DNA from: an uncultured Porphyromonadaceae bacterium
GTDB lineage: Bacteria; Bacteroidota; Bacteroidia; Bacteroidales; Muribaculaceae
Direction: 5' to 3'
Assembly (NCBI GenBank): GCA_900551515.1
Contig: URWH01000108.1
Coordinates: forward strand, 1 to 6,533
Length of the DNA stretch: 6,533 nucleotides
A program made the translations under genes and the position numbers. Each line of letters starts with the position of its first letter. Positions within the stretch are counted from its first letter, which is position 1. Positions 5,829 to 6,533 of the stretch are shown here, piece after piece. The notes beneath the pieces are model-generated. The model saw only the letters and a list, made by a program, of their open reading frames with translations, made no database searches and was not told where the DNA came from.

Positions 5829-6533
5829 GCTTTGTAGGCGTCGAGCTGAGCGGGAGTGAAGTTGGCGATGAAGTCGGCGTGTTTAGTCACTTCAGCCTGT
5901 GCCATCTTGCTGTAGACCTCGGCCGATTTGGTGAAGGCCTCGTTGCGGTTGGCATCGAGGATGAGCAGGTGGCTCATGATGATGTTGCCGGCCATTTCAA
6001 CCATGCGTCGTGCCATGAAGTCGGTGTAGGTCTGATCTTTCACTTCAAGCACCGAAGCGACGGCAGCCTCATAGCGGGCGGTGAGATCGGCGAGCACTTT
6101 TCGGAGGGGCTGGAGCGATTCCTTCACTTCGATAGCCTCATAGTCGCGGATCATGCCGAGATAAGTGCCGGTGGTGACGTGGCGGATAGCAGCCACGACC
6201 TGAAGCTGCGTTGTGCCTTCATAGATGGAAGTGATGCGGGCGTCGCGGTAAACGCGTTCGCAGGCATAGTCCTTCATGAAGCCCGAACCGCCGTGGATCT
6301 GAATAGCGTCGTAGGCGTTCTGGTTGCAGTATTCGCTGCCAAGCCCTTTGGCGAGCGGCGTGCAAGCGTCGGCGAGCTTTGTGTAAGCCTTCATCTCTTT
6401 GCGTTCCTCGGGAGTGAGGGTGCGCTCTTTGGCGATATCCTCATAGATTTTGTAGACGTCAACGAAACGTGCTGTCTCATAAAGGAGTGCGCGGCTGGCA
6501 TCGAGTTTGGCCTTCATCACGGCGAGCATTTCA
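5825..6533 (-). CDS. Acyl-CoA dehydrogenase, C-terminal part (N-terminus beyond window)
   Basis: The C-terminal 236 or so residues of an FAD-dependent acyl-CoA dehydrogenase, which oxidises acyl-CoA to enoyl-CoA and passes electrons to electron-transferring flavoprotein. Coding continues past the window edge: the codon before the Met at 6529 is Glu, as expected inside the family stretch EMLAVMKAK, so that Met is not a start. Counting from it, NAYDAIQIHGGSGFMKDYACERVYRDARI (71-99) and SIYEGTTQLQ (101-110) are the classic C-terminal signature, with Glu104 in the position of the catalytic base of medium-chain enzymes. About 125 residues follow that motif, a helical extension seen in the longer (around 570-residue) Bacteroidetes members. 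Such genes often adjoin etfAB, which could lie just outside. The stop TAG is completed by the inserted element; codons and frame up to it look intact, so the protein is probably unaltered. Confidence 0.95.
   Translation of the reverse strand, partial: EMLAVMKAKLDASRALLYETARFVDVYKIYEDIAKERTLTPEERKEMKAYTKLADACTPLAKGLGSEYCNQNAYDAIQIHGGSGFMKDYACERVYRDARITSIYEGTTQLQVVAAIRHVTTGTYLGMIRDYEAIEVKESLQPLRKVLADLTARYEAAVASVLEVKDQTYTDFMARRMVEMAGNIIMSHLLILDANRNEAFTKSAEVYSKMAQAEVTKHADFIANFTPAQLDAYKA

Noticed and set aside
1..6533. CRISPR array, toxin-antitoxin pair, defence or phage genes
   Set aside because: I looked on both strands and saw no spaced direct repeats, no recognised defence or phage motifs and no integrase.

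Overview
The window looks like chromosome from a gut-type member of the Bacteroidales, quite possibly Muribaculaceae. The signs are GC-rich coding sequence, starts with no Shine-Dalgarno sequence (including GTG and TTG), promoter boxes that fit the Bacteroidetes TAnnTTTG type, lipoprotein signal peptides, a DUF4369 lipoprotein and a long acyl-CoA dehydrogenase typical of the phylum. The family-level placement is inference from these features; no marker gene was compared.

Layout: (1) 1-83, the 3' part of a tRNA-Asn(GTT) followed by a strong UUCG-loop terminator. (2) 140-1288 (+), a CapA/PGA_cap-family metallophosphatase-like lipoprotein. (3) 1390-2949 (-), a complete YifB/ComM-type Mg-chelatase-like AAA+ ATPase. 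Just upstream of it on the same strand, (4) 2996-4015 (-), is a DUF4369 lipoprotein with a thioredoxin-like C-terminus that lacks the redox CxxC. Genes 3 and 4 probably form one transcript. (5) 4153-4998 (+), transcribed divergently from gene 4, is an outer membrane phospholipase A with its whole active-site motif. The two divergent promoters carry the same 12-base core in inverted orientation. (6) 5023-5523 (-), a small membrane protein joining an N-terminal GYF_2 domain to a C-terminal CD225 (IFITM-like) domain. (7) 5539-5828, a 290-bp non-coding element with 36-bp terminal inverted repeats. (8) 5825-6533 (-), the C-terminal part of an acyl-CoA dehydrogenase whose N-terminus lies beyond the window.

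Most of this is ordinary chromosomal content: envelope lipoproteins, an outer membrane lipase, a DNA-processing ATPase and fatty-acid/acyl-CoA oxidation. I see no CRISPR array, phage module, toxin-antitoxin pair or defence island. The most informative structure is the 290-bp inverted-repeat element. It appears to have inserted at a TA dinucleotide inside the stop codon of the acyl-CoA dehydrogenase gene. Removing the element plus one TA copy on paper restores a TAA stop only 15 bases before the ATG of the GYF/CD225 gene, so the element seems to have separated two formerly adjacent, co-directional genes. A second observation is that the phospholipase promoter box lies so close to its GTG start that the mRNA may be leaderless. 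The same kind of box argues that the lipoprotein gene starts at a TTG at 4015 and not further upstream.
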